Source: Bacteroidota bacterium
GTDB taxonomy: Bacteria; Bacteroidota; Bacteroidia; Chitinophagales; Chitinophagaceae
Reading direction: 5' to 3'
DNA length: 64,000 nucleotides
Assembly: GCA_030706635.1 (NCBI GenBank)
Contig: JAUZOD010000004.1
Location: 1 to 64,000, forward strand
The first letter of the stretch is position 1. Every line of letters starts with the position of its first letter. The translations under genes were made by a program, and so were the position numbers. Shown piece after piece: positions 1-9,736 of this stretch. The notes beneath the pieces were generated by a model, which was given only the letters and a program-made list of their open reading frames with translations, was not told the DNA's origin and did not search any database.

Positions 1-35
1 AATGATTAAAATAAACTGAGGGAATCCTCCGCACT

Positions 36-45
36 CAATCGTTTG
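36..45. promoter_or_regulatory. Degenerate LacI-type operator upstream of GH97
   Basis: The sequence CAATCGTTTG matches the palindrome CAAACGTTTG, found perfectly at six other intergenic places in this window, at 9 of 10 positions. It is followed by CG, as at several of the other copies. It lies 74 bp before the preferred GH97 start. No good -7 element was found at the right spacing, so its role in that promoter is inferred only from the motif and position. Confidence 0.5.
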
Positions 46-119
46 CGTTTTAGCGGACGGTTTCCAATTGAATTTTTATGGAGATATTCGCGGCGAATAA
101 ATATCCGTCACGAATAAAA

Positions 120-2900
120 ATGAAAAAAAGATTCAATCTCTACCTATCCGGCAGTCTCGCTCTTTTAACGCTGATCACGGGATGTTCCCATCATGAAACA
201 ACATCAGTGATCAGCAGCCCTTCCGGCATTATTTCCGCATCCGTGTATGCCGACAGCAGCAACCGACTTTCTTATTCCGTACAATATCAGGGGAAGACCC
301 TGGTGGCCTCTTCGGCGTTGGGTATTACAGTAAACCAGAACGATCTGGGTCAGGGCGTGGACATCGGATCTCCGGATATCAGCACAGCAGATGAACAATA
401 CCCATGGACAGGCGTTCATGCAGTAGCGCATAACCATTTCCGTGAGGCGGTATTTCCCATCACGCACCGGTCCAGCGGCATTCATTATCAACTCGAGATA
501 AAAGCTTTTGATGATGGATTTGCTTTCCGGTACGTTGTTCCCGCCAAAGGAGTTTCCGTTGTGCACGGGGAAGCCAGTTCCTGGAAAATACCCGGAGGCT
601 CAACGGTATGGTACCAGGAAAATATTTTCTATTATGAAGGTTTGTATTACAGTGCTCCGGCAGGCCGGCTGGGTTCAAAAAGGATGGGACCGCCGCTCAC
701 TTACCAAACCGGCGACAGTCTTTACGCCAGCATCACCGAAGCCGCATTATATAACTATAGTGGCATGTCTCTTCAATCGGACAGTTCTGGCATCCTGCAT
801 GCCGCATTCGTCAATGATCCGCAGGGATGGAAGATCCGGGACACTATTGTGACTCCCTGGCGCGTGCTGATTGCTGGTTCAACCCTCAACGAACTCGTGA
901 ATTCCGATATCATTCCGGATTTGAATCCCGCGCCCGACAGCAGCCTGCAAAATGCAACATGGATAAAACCCGGAAGAGCCGTCTGGTCTTATTTCATGCA
1001 CGATAACGTAACCAGCCTGGGTCTGGAAAAAACCTATGTGGACAAAGCGGGATTGCTGGGATTTGAATATTCCGTGGTGGACGCCGGATGGCAACAGAGC
1101 TGGCCATCCAGCATGGATTCACTGAAGTCATTGGTGGACTATGCCCGTCCGAAAAAAGTAGGCATCTGGGTCTGGACATCCTATGCCGCCTTAAAAGAGG
1201 ATTCCATTCGCCGGCATTTCTTTAAAGCACTTCATGAAGCTGGGGTTGCGGGTGCAAAAATTGATTTTATTGATACGGAGAGTTTTGAGCGCATCCGGTT
1301 TTATGAAAATGCCCTGAAAGATGCTGCCGCCGAACGGTTGATGGTTGACTTTCACGGTGCTGATAAACCAACAGGGTATAACCGTCGTTACCCAAATGAA
1401 CTGACCCGGGAAGCGATCTATGGACAGGAATGGCGCACCTACAATCCGCAGGGACCCGCCAATAATGCCACCATTCCCTTTACCCGGTTTTTAGCCGGGC
1501 CGGGGGATTGCACGCCTGGTGTATTCAATAGCAAAAAAGCCTATGGCACATCCCGCGCGCAGCAACTGGCGCTACCCATCATCTACAATTCCCCGCTGGC
1601 CTGCTGGCCCGATGATCCGGATGTTTATTTAGCCAGTGCCGCGCTGCCCATCATCAAAGCCATTCCAACCACCTGGGATGAAACCCGGGTGCTGGAACCC
1701 AGCCGCATTGGCCATCTGGCTGTGTTTGCCAGGCGAAAAGGCAGCGATTGGTTTATTGCCGTCGCGAATGCGGGCGATGAAAAACGATTTTCAATTCCAC
1801 TGGGATTTTTAGGTAATGGAAAGTTTAAAGCCGATCTGGTGCGGGATGATCTGACCGACCCAGATTCATTCTTGTATTCACAGTCCGTATTTACCCGTTC
1901 CGATTCCCTGCTGGTCGTCGCCCGGCCCGCGGGAGGATTTGTCGCCATGCTCCGGGAAACCACTGATCAGGGTTCGCCGGCTCTATCCATCTATCCGGAG
2001 GGTGGTTATTTGTATGCGCCCATTCCCGTGACCATGAAAACGAATGCCGGATTCAGCATAAGATATACTACAGACGGCAGCAAGCCATCATTGCATTCAG
2101 TTTTATATACGCAACCGGTAACGGTGAAAGATCCGGTCATGATCAGGGCAGGTGTTTTTCACGAGAACCAGCCCCAGGAACTGGTTGGTGTCGCTCAATT
2201 CCTCGCTGCGCCTGCGCCGCGGCTCTCCGTCCCGGCTGGTATTTTCATAAATCAACAAACGGTCCGTTTGGATGCCGGCCAGCCAAAAGCGGATATTCAT
2301 TATACAACAGACGGCTCATCACCTGGTTTGTCTTCCCCGGTTTACAAGGACCCTCTGCTGCTGTCAAAAACAACCGTTCTCAAGGCCGCGACATTTTATG
2401 CATCGGGCATCCGGAGCGCAGTGAACACCGCAAACTTCCGTAAGGCGATACCTGCACCCGCCACGGCTGTTCAGCAAATAAATTCCGGACTCAGTGCCAT
2501 TTATTACGAGGGTCAATGGATAAAGATGCCCGATTTTAAAAAAATCTCCGGCATAAAAACCAGTGTGGCGGCTTTACCCGATCTGGACCTGCTGCAAACG
2601 CGCAAAAATTATTACGCTGTTCAGTTCACGGGGTATATTAAAATACCCGTGACCGGAGTATATAGTTTTTATATCAATTCAGATGACGGTTCACAGCTTT
2701 ACCTGGACGATCAGAAACTGATTGACAATGACGGCTGTCACGGCGATCTGGAAAAGTCAGGCGAGAAAGCCCTGGCTGCCGGCATGCACCGGTTCACGGT
2801 AAATTATTTTCAGAACGCATCGGGACAAACCTTACAGGTTTATATGAAAGCACCCGGATTTGAGAAGCAAGCCGTACCGGCGTCTATGTTTTTTCACTAA
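120..2900 (+). CDS. GH97 family glycoside hydrolase lipoprotein with chitobiase-type repeats and PA14 domain
   Basis: Probably a secreted alpha-glucosidase or alpha-galactosidase of family GH97, anchored in an outer or periplasmic membrane. The start at 120 is chosen because it opens a clean lipoprotein signal (MKKRFNLYLSG.. with lipobox LITGC); an in-frame ATG at 78 adds 14 residues without signal character. Order of parts: N-terminal beta-sandwich (about 30-280), catalytic barrel (about 285-560), a short C-terminal sheet, two chitobiase/HEX-type repeats each with YTTDGS (about 650-810), then a PA14 domain to the end. KIDFID places Asp382 where retaining GH97 enzymes carry the nucleophile, and the GQEW motif has Glu437, so a retaining alpha-galactosidase-like mechanism is plausible. 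Length 926 aa is longer than plain GH97 (about 650-700) because of the tail domains. A degenerate LacI-type operator lies upstream. Confidence 0.9.
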   Translation: MKKRFNLYLSGSLALLTLITGCSHHETTSVISSPSGIISASVYADSSNRLSYSVQYQGKTLVASSALGITVNQNDLGQGVDIGSPDISTADEQYPWTGVHAVAHNHFREAVFPITHRSSGIHYQLEIKAFDDGFAFRYVVPAKGVSVVHGEASSWKIPGGSTVWYQENIFYYEGLYYSAPAGRLGSKRMGPPLTYQTGDSLYASITEAALYNYSGMSLQSDSSGILHAAFVNDPQGWKIRDTIVTPWRVLIAGSTLNELVNSDIIPDLNPAPDSSLQNATWIKPGRAVWSYFMHDNVTSLGLEKTYVDKAGLLGFEYSVVDAGWQQSWPSSMDSLKSLVDYARPKKVGIWVWTSYAALKEDSIRRHFFKALHEAGVAGAKIDFIDTESFERIRFYENALKDAAAERLMVDFHGADKPTGYNRRYPNELTREAIYGQEWRTYNPQGPANNATIPFTRFLAGPGDCTPGVFNSKKAYGTSRAQQLALPIIYNSPLACWPDDPDVYLASAALPIIKAIPTTWDETRVLEPSRIGHLAVFARRKGSDWFIAVANAGDEKRFSIPLGFLGNGKFKADLVRDDLTDPDSFLYSQSVFTRSDSLLVVARPAGGFVAMLRETTDQGSPALSIYPEGGYLYAPIPVTMKTNAGFSIRYTTDGSKPSLHSVLYTQPVTVKDPVMIRAGVFHENQPQELVGVAQFLAAPAPRLSVPAGIFINQQTVRLDAGQPKADIHYTTDGSSPGLSSPVYKDPLLLSKTTVLKAATFYASGIRSAVNTANFRKAIPAPATAVQQINSGLSAIYYEGQWIKMPDFKKISGIKTSVAALPDLDLLQTRKNYYAVQFTGYIKIPVTGVYSFYINSDDGSQLYLDDQKLIDNDGCHGDLEKSGEKALAAGMHRFTVNYFQNASGQTLQVYMKAPGFEKQAVPASMFFH

Positions 2901-2915
2901 GACAGTGGGCAATTG

Positions 2916-4328
2916 TCAATCCTTTTTCGGGGCCATCTTCACGACCACCGTATCCGACGCGAGGAAAGAAACTTTATATCCGCCCGTATCCAGGTGCGTT
3001 TTCGGGAAACTGCCGGCCAGTGTGGCCCAGTCTTTTCCTTTAACACCCGTTTGGTAGAGGTATAAATTTTTCAGATGTTTCAATGGCTTTAGAACCAGGA
3101 TTCCGGATGCCGTAACAGAATCTCCCACCAGGTTCAGGGATTGGAGTCTGGTCAGGGATTGAAGTGCCGGCAAGCCTTTGTCGCTGACGCGTGTTCCGTT
3201 TAATTGAAGGAGGGTGATTGACTGACACTGACCGATGTAGGACATCGAAGAATCGCCGATTTTTGTATTTCCCAGTTTCAGCCAGATCAGTTGTTTCTTA
3301 AGCGGCACCAGCAGCGCCAGATCCTGATCCCGGATATTGACGGCATTGATAAAATCAACCATCAGATAGTTGCTGTTTTGAGCAACCGGTATTACGACCA
3401 CACCTTTTTCCTTTAATGCGTCCATGCTTTTGATATCGGCTGCTTCCACCGGCACTGCTGGCACCAGGGAATCCTGATCATGCGAACCGCTGTTTTGCAG
3501 AGCCAGGAGGTAAGTCTTGATTTTCCCGGGCTGTTCAAAATCTTTTACTTTTCTGTCAAAGCCGGCTCCCTGTTCGATCCACCATTTGATCAGGGCAATC
3601 TGTGATTCCTTAAGAGCAGGTTTTTCCTTGGGCATATGGTGCTCGTCCGTCGTTGGCAGCATAATGCGTTTTACCAGTTCACTCGCGTCGGGTTTGGTTG
3701 GAATGAGCAAGGGTCCGCCCTTCCCGCCTTTCATGATCCATACAGAATCATCCATGCGCAGTTTTCCTTTTTGTCGTCCCCGGCCATGACAGCTGTAGCA
3801 CTCCTTCTGAAATATCGGTTGAATAACATCCGCGTATAATTGAGCTTCCTGGATATTGCTGATGGGCTTATGCACGGGCAGCGGTGCATCATCCACTTCA
3901 CTTAATGCGGCAGTCAGATAATCAGATCCATGGGTTAAAGATCCGCCGAGATGACCAGTGATCATGATCAGCAGCAGCAACATGATGGAAAGCCCTTTAT
4001 ATAAGATATCGGTTTCCTGGCGAACGATCTTCCAGTAAATCAGTGAAGCAGTAACAGCCACGGCGATGCCCATCCACATATGCCAGTCCACCAGGCCCTC
4101 TTCATAATCGCCGCTGGTAGAAAGCACATAACCGGTCAGGCAGGATATCCAGGCGCAAAGCATGCCCGTGACAAAAACGATTTTGATCACCTGGATAGAG
4201 ACCGCATGGCTTTCTCTGTTGTGCAGCCATTGTAATAATATGCCGATCAGTAAAATGCCAATAGGCAGGTGAACCAGCACAGGATGAAGCCGGCCAAAAA
4301 CTGTTGTAACAGATAGAAGCACGTTCAA
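2916..4328 (-). CDS. Membrane c-type cytochrome with DUF2231-like helices and leucine-rich repeats
   Basis: A 470-residue protein in three parts. Residues 1-140 hold about four membrane helices of DUF2231 type. Residues 160-260 are a planctomycete-type cytochrome c domain with heme motif CYSCH (Cys177-His181) and a likely axial Met232 in HHMPKE. Residues 330-445 form several leucine-rich repeats (LIWLKLGNTKIG, LLQLNGTRVSD and so on). It is the last gene of the leftward operon, 17 bp after the TIM-barrel gene, and it meets the GH97 gene tail to tail 15 bp away. The heme suggests electron transfer at the cytoplasmic membrane, facing the periplasm; the repeats suggest protein binding. Substrate and partner are not known from the sequence. 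Confidence 0.85.
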   Translation of the reverse strand: MNVLLSVTTVFGRLHPVLVHLPIGILLIGILLQWLHNRESHAVSIQVIKIVFVTGMLCAWISCLTGYVLSTSGDYEEGLVDWHMWMGIAVAVTASLIYWKIVRQETDILYKGLSIMLLLLIMITGHLGGSLTHGSDYLTAALSEVDDAPLPVHKPISNIQEAQLYADVIQPIFQKECYSCHGRGRQKGKLRMDDSVWIMKGGKGGPLLIPTKPDASELVKRIMLPTTDEHHMPKEKPALKESQIALIKWWIEQGAGFDRKVKDFEQPGKIKTYLLALQNSGSHDQDSLVPAVPVEAADIKSMDALKEKGVVVIPVAQNSNYLMVDFINAVNIRDQDLALLVPLKKQLIWLKLGNTKIGDSSMSYIGQCQSITLLQLNGTRVSDKGLPALQSLTRLQSLNLVGDSVTASGILVLKPLKHLKNLYLYQTGVKGKDWATLAGSFPKTHLDTGGYKVSFLASDTVVVKMAPKKD

Positions 4329-4345
4329 AGTTTGATAAGTAATAA

Positions 4346-5284
4346 TCAGGAAAGATACCGCTTACGCAGGGTTTGCATAATGTAAACGTTGATTGCCCAT
4401 TGATCCGCCAGCGGCTGGCGCGTATAGGGAAGGGCGGGCATATAATCCGGAGGGCCGAATTCGGTCAGAATGGTTAGCCTTCCCCCATTTTTCTTTTTCA
4501 TGGCCACCACGCTATCCCACCAGGCAAAATGCGCTTTCACGCAGTCATCCCATTCGGGTGCCCTCGGGTCATTCACCTGGGGACCATCCGGATGGCCAAT
4601 CCGTGCATGGATATGGTCCACCCTGGGCAGGGCGATGTTTACAGATTCCACCTGGTCATCCAGCAAACTATTGTGTACAGTGCACCAATGGGAGATATCC
4701 AGCGTCAACCGGAGATCCGGATTTTTCTCAATGAATTGCCGGGTGGCGGGGGCGGCAAACAACATTCTGGACCGGTGGGTTTCGTGATGAATCGGGATGC
4801 CTGTTTTTTTTGACAGGGCATTGGTGTAATCAATGAAAGCCTGATTCTCTTCCCGGGTAAAGAAATCCCTGCCTGAATGACAATTAATATAAATTGGTTT
4901 CTGGTAAGTGTTGTAAGCCGAAGCGTCGATGTTTTTTTTAAATTCAGACAAATGTTCTGCCCACTTGCCGGAATCGCCGGAAATCAGGAGTCCGACCTGC
5001 AGCTGGTATTTTTTTAGAGCCGCGAAAAGATCATCCTGTTTTGCCTTTTGCTGGGGCCACCAGATTTCAATGCCGTCAAAACCATCACTTTTTAATTTGG
5101 CACAACAGCTGTCAATAGTTCCTTTGTAGCCCCAGTCGGTGCCGAGGATGATCAGCTCGAAATTGTTGTTCATGAACGCATGCGGTTGTTTAGGTGATTC
5201 GGCAAAGGCATCCAGTGATGCCAGCAAAAGGGCTGTGGTTGCAGAGGAGCTTGTCTTTATAAAATGCCGTCGGTTAAAATTCAT
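4346..5284 (-). CDS. Tat-exported TIM-barrel protein, sugar phosphate isomerase/epimerase family
   Basis: 312 residues. The N-terminus reads NRRHFIKTSSS followed by a hydrophobic stretch ending near AFAES, a twin-arginine signal, so the protein is folded before export to the periplasm. The rest is a xylose-isomerase-like TIM barrel (DGIEIWWPQQ, THHxTHRSR-like HHETHRSR, LTLDISHWC, VDHIHARIGH, LTEFGPP), with His, Glu and Asp residues fit to bind a divalent metal. Exported members of this family occur with DUF1080 and Gfo/Idh/MocA proteins in 3-keto-sugar metabolism; that link is inference here, resting on the divergent DUF1080 gene. It sits 3 bp after the DUF1501 gene in the same operon. Confidence 0.85.
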   Translation of the reverse strand: MNFNRRHFIKTSSSATTALLLASLDAFAESPKQPHAFMNNNFELIILGTDWGYKGTIDSCCAKLKSDGFDGIEIWWPQQKAKQDDLFAALKKYQLQVGLLISGDSGKWAEHLSEFKKNIDASAYNTYQKPIYINCHSGRDFFTREENQAFIDYTNALSKKTGIPIHHETHRSRMLFAAPATRQFIEKNPDLRLTLDISHWCTVHNSLLDDQVESVNIALPRVDHIHARIGHPDGPQVNDPRAPEWDDCVKAHFAWWDSVVAMKKKNGGRLTILTEFGPPDYMPALPYTRQPLADQWAINVYIMQTLRKRYLS

Positions 5285-5287
5285 GGG

Positions 5288-6808
5288 TTAAGCGATGATG
5301 TCGTCAATTACCGTTCCGCTGACATCGGTCAAACGGCAGGGTCTGCCCTGGAATTCGTACGTGAATTTGGTATGATCAAATCCCAGCTGATTCAGTATCG
5401 TGGCCTGGATATCAAATGCATTTACTTTTCCGCTGACTCCGCTATAACCGATCTCATCGGTCTCCCCGTAAGAATATCCCTTTTTTATTCCGCCTCCGGC
5501 CATCCAGATCGTAAATGCATCTACATGATGGTCTCTTCCCTTGAATGGATTTTGTTTACCATCGCGGTTTTCCATCATAGGTGTTCTTCCAAATTCACCG
5601 CCCCATACCACCAGGGTCTCTTCCAGCAAGCCTCTCTGTTTAAGATCGAGCAATAAAGCGGTGACGGGTTTATCTATGGTTCTGCATTTGTTCACCAGGC
5701 CGATATCGACTGCCGTATCGGGATCCGTACCATGATCATCCCATCCCCAGTCGAACAGCTGTACAAAACGAACTCCTTTTTCCACCAGCTTGCGGGCGAG
5801 CAATACGTTATTGGCGAAGCAGGCCTCATTTGGTTTTGTGCCATACATATCGTGGATGTACTGGGGCTCGTCATTGATGTTCATCACTTCCGGAACGGAT
5901 ATCTGCATGCGGTAGGCCAGCTCATATTGAGAGATCCGCGAAATGATTTCCGGATCATTGTACTCTTTGTATTCCTGACGATTTACGTTGTTGATGGCGT
6001 CGATGGATGCTTTGCGGAGGTCTCTGTTCATTCCATCCGGATTCTTGATGAAAAGCACGGGGTCCCCTTCGCTGCGGCACTGTACGCCCTGGTAAACGGA
6101 AGGCAGGAATCCGCTTCCCCAGATGCTTTTGCCCGCATCCGGAAAATGCCCGCCGGATGTCAGCACAACATATCCCGGCAGATTTTGATTTTCAGTACCG
6201 AGTCCGTACGTAGTCCAGGCTCCGATACTCGGCCTGCCGAGGCGCGGCGTGCCGGTATGTACGAGCAACTGGGCCGGCGCGTGGTTAAACTGATCCGTGC
6301 TCACCGCTTTTAAAAAGCAGATCTCATCGGCCACAGTGGCCAGATGCGGAAGATTATCGCTGATCCAGGCTCCGCTGGACCCGCGTTGTTCAAATCGGGC
6401 TTGGGGGCCCAGCATTTTTGGAACACCACGGATAAACGCGAACCTTTTTCCTTTTAAAAGAGATTGCGGGCAGTCCTGCCCGTTTAATTTCATCAGATCC
6501 GGCTTATAATCGAATAATTCCAACTGCGACGGGGCGCCTGCCATGTGGAGGTATATGACTCTTTTTGCTTTTCCCGGAAACATCGGCAGTTTGGGCGCCA
6601 GCGGATGAGCCAGTGCGAAATCAACATCGGCAGCACCTGCCGCTGCTGCAGATGCTCCGCTTCCGCAGGAGGTCAGAAAAGAACCCAGGGCCAGCGCACC
6701 CATACCCATAGCGCTTTCTTTCAGAAAATGCCGGCGCGTGAAATGCCGCAGGATGCGATCGTTGGCCTCTTTGATCAGCTGCGGATTATGCAATTCTTTT
6801 TGTGTCAT
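5288..6808 (-). CDS. DUF1501 domain protein with Tat signal
   Basis: 506 residues with the N-terminal motif TRRHFLKES and a hydrophobic segment ending in FLTSCGSG, which could be a Tat signal or Tat-lipoprotein signal. The body is a DUF1501 domain, an alkaline-phosphatase-superfamily fold: HMAGAPSQLELFDYKP near the start, then VDIGLVNKCRTIDKP and WGGEFGRTPMMENRDGK, followed by GRDHHVDAFTIW. DUF1501 genes are nearly always next to DUF1549/DUF1553 cytochrome genes, as here (28 bp downstream of one). The biochemical role of the pair is not established; sulfatase-like or extracellular polymer handling has been proposed from fold alone. Full length, no sign of damage. Confidence 0.9.
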   Translation of the reverse strand: MTQKELHNPQLIKEANDRILRHFTRRHFLKESAMGMGALALGSFLTSCGSGASAAAAGAADVDFALAHPLAPKLPMFPGKAKRVIYLHMAGAPSQLELFDYKPDLMKLNGQDCPQSLLKGKRFAFIRGVPKMLGPQARFEQRGSSGAWISDNLPHLATVADEICFLKAVSTDQFNHAPAQLLVHTGTPRLGRPSIGAWTTYGLGTENQNLPGYVVLTSGGHFPDAGKSIWGSGFLPSVYQGVQCRSEGDPVLFIKNPDGMNRDLRKASIDAINNVNRQEYKEYNDPEIISRISQYELAYRMQISVPEVMNINDEPQYIHDMYGTKPNEACFANNVLLARKLVEKGVRFVQLFDWGWDDHGTDPDTAVDIGLVNKCRTIDKPVTALLLDLKQRGLLEETLVVWGGEFGRTPMMENRDGKQNPFKGRDHHVDAFTIWMAGGGIKKGYSYGETDEIGYSGVSGKVNAFDIQATILNQLGFDHTKFTYEFQGRPCRLTDVSGTVIDDIIA

Positions 6809-6836
6809 TTTTTCAAAATTGAATGTCCATTTCTGT

Positions 6837-9608
6837 CTAATTCTTTGTGATCACCTCATCCAGATTTAACAGGGCGCCGGCAACAACCACCCATGCCGCC
6901 GTTTCCGGATTGTCATGCATTTTTTCAAGACCGGCGATATCGCGGGTCTTGTCGGGATCATTTTTATATTGCTGGTAAGCCGTATCGTACAAATGTTTCA
7001 AAACTTCCATTTTGCTCTTGCTGATCGGCTTCAGCATGGCAATCTCATATCCTTTATTGATTACGTCTACCGGATTTTCTTTATCTGCGGATTCCTGCAG
7101 CATGCGGTAAGCCAGAAACCGGGATGCTTCCTGGTAAACAGAATCGTCCATGGTCACCAGCGCCTGCAGCGGGGTGTTGGAGAGTATTCTTCTCGACGTG
7201 CATACTTCCCGGGACACGCCGTCGAATGTGATCATGGAAGGATAGGGGGCAGTCCTTTTCAGGAAAGTATAAACCGCACGCCGGTACTGATCTTCACCTT
7301 TGCTTTTATCCCAGGTATCGCTGTTGTATGGAGAATGCCAGATACCTGCCGGTTGCCAGGGCATAACCGAAGGGCCAAACATTTTATTACTGATCAGGCC
7401 GCTGAGGCTAAGTGCCTGGTCCCGGATTTCCTCGGCAGACAAGCGAACCCGCGATCCTCTTTCCAGCCATTTATTGTAGGGGTCCTTTACCAGCATTTCC
7501 CTGCTCACCTTTGAATCCTGGCGGTATGTGGCAGACATGACCATTTCCTTCAGCAATTTCTTAACACTCCATCCATCATCGTACATAAACTGGTAGGCCA
7601 GATGATCCAGCAGGTCTTTGTGTGTGGGGACTGCCCCCTGTGTACCCATATCTTCCAGGGTTTCAACCAGCCCGGTTCCAAAAAGCTGTTCCCACAAACG
7701 GTTGACCATGGTTCTCGCAGTCAACGGATTTTTTTTATCGGTAATCCACATCGCCAGTCCCAGCCGGTTACGGGGCGCATTTTTTGGAAAAGGATTCAGA
7801 GAATGGGGTACATCGGCCTGCACCTTTTCACCTTTCACCAGCCAGTTTCCCCTTTCAAACACATAGGTATTGCGATGCATGGAAGGCGGATTATCCATCA
7901 TCACCGGTGGGCCCGTAACATCCGCATTGACCAGCTCCCAATACATTTTTTCTATTTCCTTATTTTCCTTCGTGCCTGTTTCCGGAAAACGTTGCGTGAA
8001 ATGAAACCATTCAAACTGCACGCCATCACTTAACTTTCCTTTTAACCGGGGATTGCTGTAGGTCATGTACAGATCATGCGTTCCCTGAACAGGTGGAAAA
8101 TCAGTGTACACAATCGCCCAGTCTGATTTCTTTTTTATTGGTTTAATAGGGATAGTTTGCAATACGGCTCCATGGAGGCTGTCCAGGTGGATTGTCCAGA
8201 CACCATCCGGAATCCTGGCATTATATCGGTACACCAGCCTGTTTTTCTGATCGAGGTTTACCTGCTGAAATCTGGCGGAAGCATTTTCACGGAACGTGAG
8301 GAACTTGGTATCTGCCAGGGCACTGTTGACCATCTGGTCTGCCCTTGTTGAATTGATGGACATCTGCCAGGTTTTCAAAAATCTCCTTTCATCAGCTGCC
8401 TGCTGCTCGGGTTCATTCTTTTTCAACCAGTCACATACCTTCAGGAGCTTGAGGCTATCCTCGGTGGAAAACTGCCGGAGTATCGGATAATCACCATAGG
8501 TATCCTCATCACGGCTATCGTTAAAAAAAGCCATGAATTTATAATACTCATCGTGTTTAAAAGGATCATAAGGATGACTATGGCATTGTACACAGGCAAA
8601 AGTAGTCCCCATGATTCCCTGCCAGGTGGTGTTTACGCGATCCAGTACGGCGGCCGTGCGGAATTCTTCATTGTCGGTTCCCCCTTCATCGTTGGTCATC
8701 GTATTGCGATGAAAGCCAGTGGCAATCATTTGGGCATCCGTATGATGCGGAATAAGATCACCGGCAATCTGCTCGGTTATGAAATCATTATAGGGCTTGT
8801 CCTGGTTGAAAGCGCGTATCACCCAGTCGCGGTACTTCCAGATATACCACCGGTCGCCGTCTTTTTCATATCCCCTGGTATCAGCGTAACGCGCAAGATC
8901 GAGCCACATGGAGGTCCAGCGCTCACCAAAATGCGGCGAAGCCAGCAAACTGTCCACCAGCTTTTCATAATGCTGGTCATCCGGGTTATCGAGATATTGT
9001 TTTGCCAGAGAAGGATCGGGGGGCAGGCCCGTTAGATCGAAACTGACTCTTCTTAAGAGAATGGCCTTGTCCGCTTCCGGCGAAGGCTGCAATTTCTCCT
9101 CTTTCAACTTGGCGTAAACAAAATAATCGATATCATTTTTAGCCCAGCTTAGCGGACTGGCGGGAATCAATCCGAAAAAATGCGGTTTGGGTTTTGGCAC
9201 TTCAACGGGTTCGACGGCAACATAAGCCCAGTGGTCGCCCCATTTTGCGCCCTGTTTGATCCACCTGCGCAGTATATCAATATCTGAAGTACTGAGTGGA
9301 TCGTGTTTGTAGGGCATACGTTCTTCCGGATCCTTCAGCGTAAGCCGCCGGATCATCTCGCTGTGGTCAGGGTCTCCGGGAATAATGGCCGGTTTGCCGG
9401 ATTTATTTTTTGCCAGAGCTTCGGACCGGAACAAAAGACTGAAATTGGACAATCGTTTTACGCCCCCGTGACAGGTGATGCAATTCTTGTTGAGGATCGG
9501 CTTAACCTGCGTAATATAATCCACCGGATGGTTTATGGTACTATAAATCACCAGCACGGCAATTAATACAAGCGAAATCGTCAGTAATAAAACTTTCTTT
9601 TTTCCCAT
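6837..9608 (-). CDS. DUF1549/DUF1553 planctomycete-type cytochrome c protein
   Basis: First gene of the leftward operon. The start at 9608 (MGKKKVLLLTISLVLIAV) is chosen because it opens with one membrane anchor; an in-frame ATG at 9707 would add 33 residues and would put the start codon inside the operator at 9705-9714. From this start the protein has 923 residues: a membrane helix (6-24), a PSCyt1 heme domain (CITCH, Cys43-His47), DUF1549 (about 140-350) including a second CxxCH (CVQCH, followed by SHPYDPF), a linker with a sandwich-like region, and DUF1553 (about 650-900; TARTMVNRLWEQLFGTGLV). Two CxxCH motifs imply a periplasmic diheme protein. The family is typical of Planctomycetota and is also found in Bacteroidota carbohydrate loci. 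Confidence 0.9.
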   Translation of the reverse strand: MGKKKVLLLTISLVLIAVLVIYSTINHPVDYITQVKPILNKNCITCHGGVKRLSNFSLLFRSEALAKNKSGKPAIIPGDPDHSEMIRRLTLKDPEERMPYKHDPLSTSDIDILRRWIKQGAKWGDHWAYVAVEPVEVPKPKPHFFGLIPASPLSWAKNDIDYFVYAKLKEEKLQPSPEADKAILLRRVSFDLTGLPPDPSLAKQYLDNPDDQHYEKLVDSLLASPHFGERWTSMWLDLARYADTRGYEKDGDRWYIWKYRDWVIRAFNQDKPYNDFITEQIAGDLIPHHTDAQMIATGFHRNTMTNDEGGTDNEEFRTAAVLDRVNTTWQGIMGTTFACVQCHSHPYDPFKHDEYYKFMAFFNDSRDEDTYGDYPILRQFSTEDSLKLLKVCDWLKKNEPEQQAADERRFLKTWQMSINSTRADQMVNSALADTKFLTFRENASARFQQVNLDQKNRLVYRYNARIPDGVWTIHLDSLHGAVLQTIPIKPIKKKSDWAIVYTDFPPVQGTHDLYMTYSNPRLKGKLSDGVQFEWFHFTQRFPETGTKENKEIEKMYWELVNADVTGPPVMMDNPPSMHRNTYVFERGNWLVKGEKVQADVPHSLNPFPKNAPRNRLGLAMWITDKKNPLTARTMVNRLWEQLFGTGLVETLEDMGTQGAVPTHKDLLDHLAYQFMYDDGWSVKKLLKEMVMSATYRQDSKVSREMLVKDPYNKWLERGSRVRLSAEEIRDQALSLSGLISNKMFGPSVMPWQPAGIWHSPYNSDTWDKSKGEDQYRRAVYTFLKRTAPYPSMITFDGVSREVCTSRRILSNTPLQALVTMDDSVYQEASRFLAYRMLQESADKENPVDVINKGYEIAMLKPISKSKMEVLKHLYDTAYQQYKNDPDKTRDIAGLEKMHDNPETAAWVVVAGALLNLDEVITKN

Positions 9609-9704
9609 TCGAGGATCATTAGGGCTAATTGATTGGGCCAATTGACTGCAAAAGTTATCGAATTTATCGCGCTTTCCCAAATAACAGCACAGTTGATCCG
9701 GATG

Positions 9705-9714
9705 CAAACGTTTG
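9705..9714. promoter_or_regulatory. LacI-type operator, left member of twin pair
   Basis: Perfect palindrome CAAACGTTTG. Its centre is 22 bp (about two helical turns) from the next copy, so two repressor dimers could sit on the same face of the DNA. Read on the minus strand, its TTTG can serve as the -33 element of a leftward promoter; a partial -7 match ending in TTTG (GTTATTTG) lies 19 bp further on. Confidence 0.75.
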
Positions 9715-9726
9715 ATTATTCCAATT

Positions 9727-9736
9727 CAAACGTTTG
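9727..9736. promoter_or_regulatory. LacI-type operator, right member of twin pair
   Basis: Perfect palindrome CAAACGTTTG followed by CG. The last four bases, TTTG at 9733-9736, are also the -33 element of the rightward promoter, so a bound repressor would directly block RNA polymerase. Confidence 0.78.
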
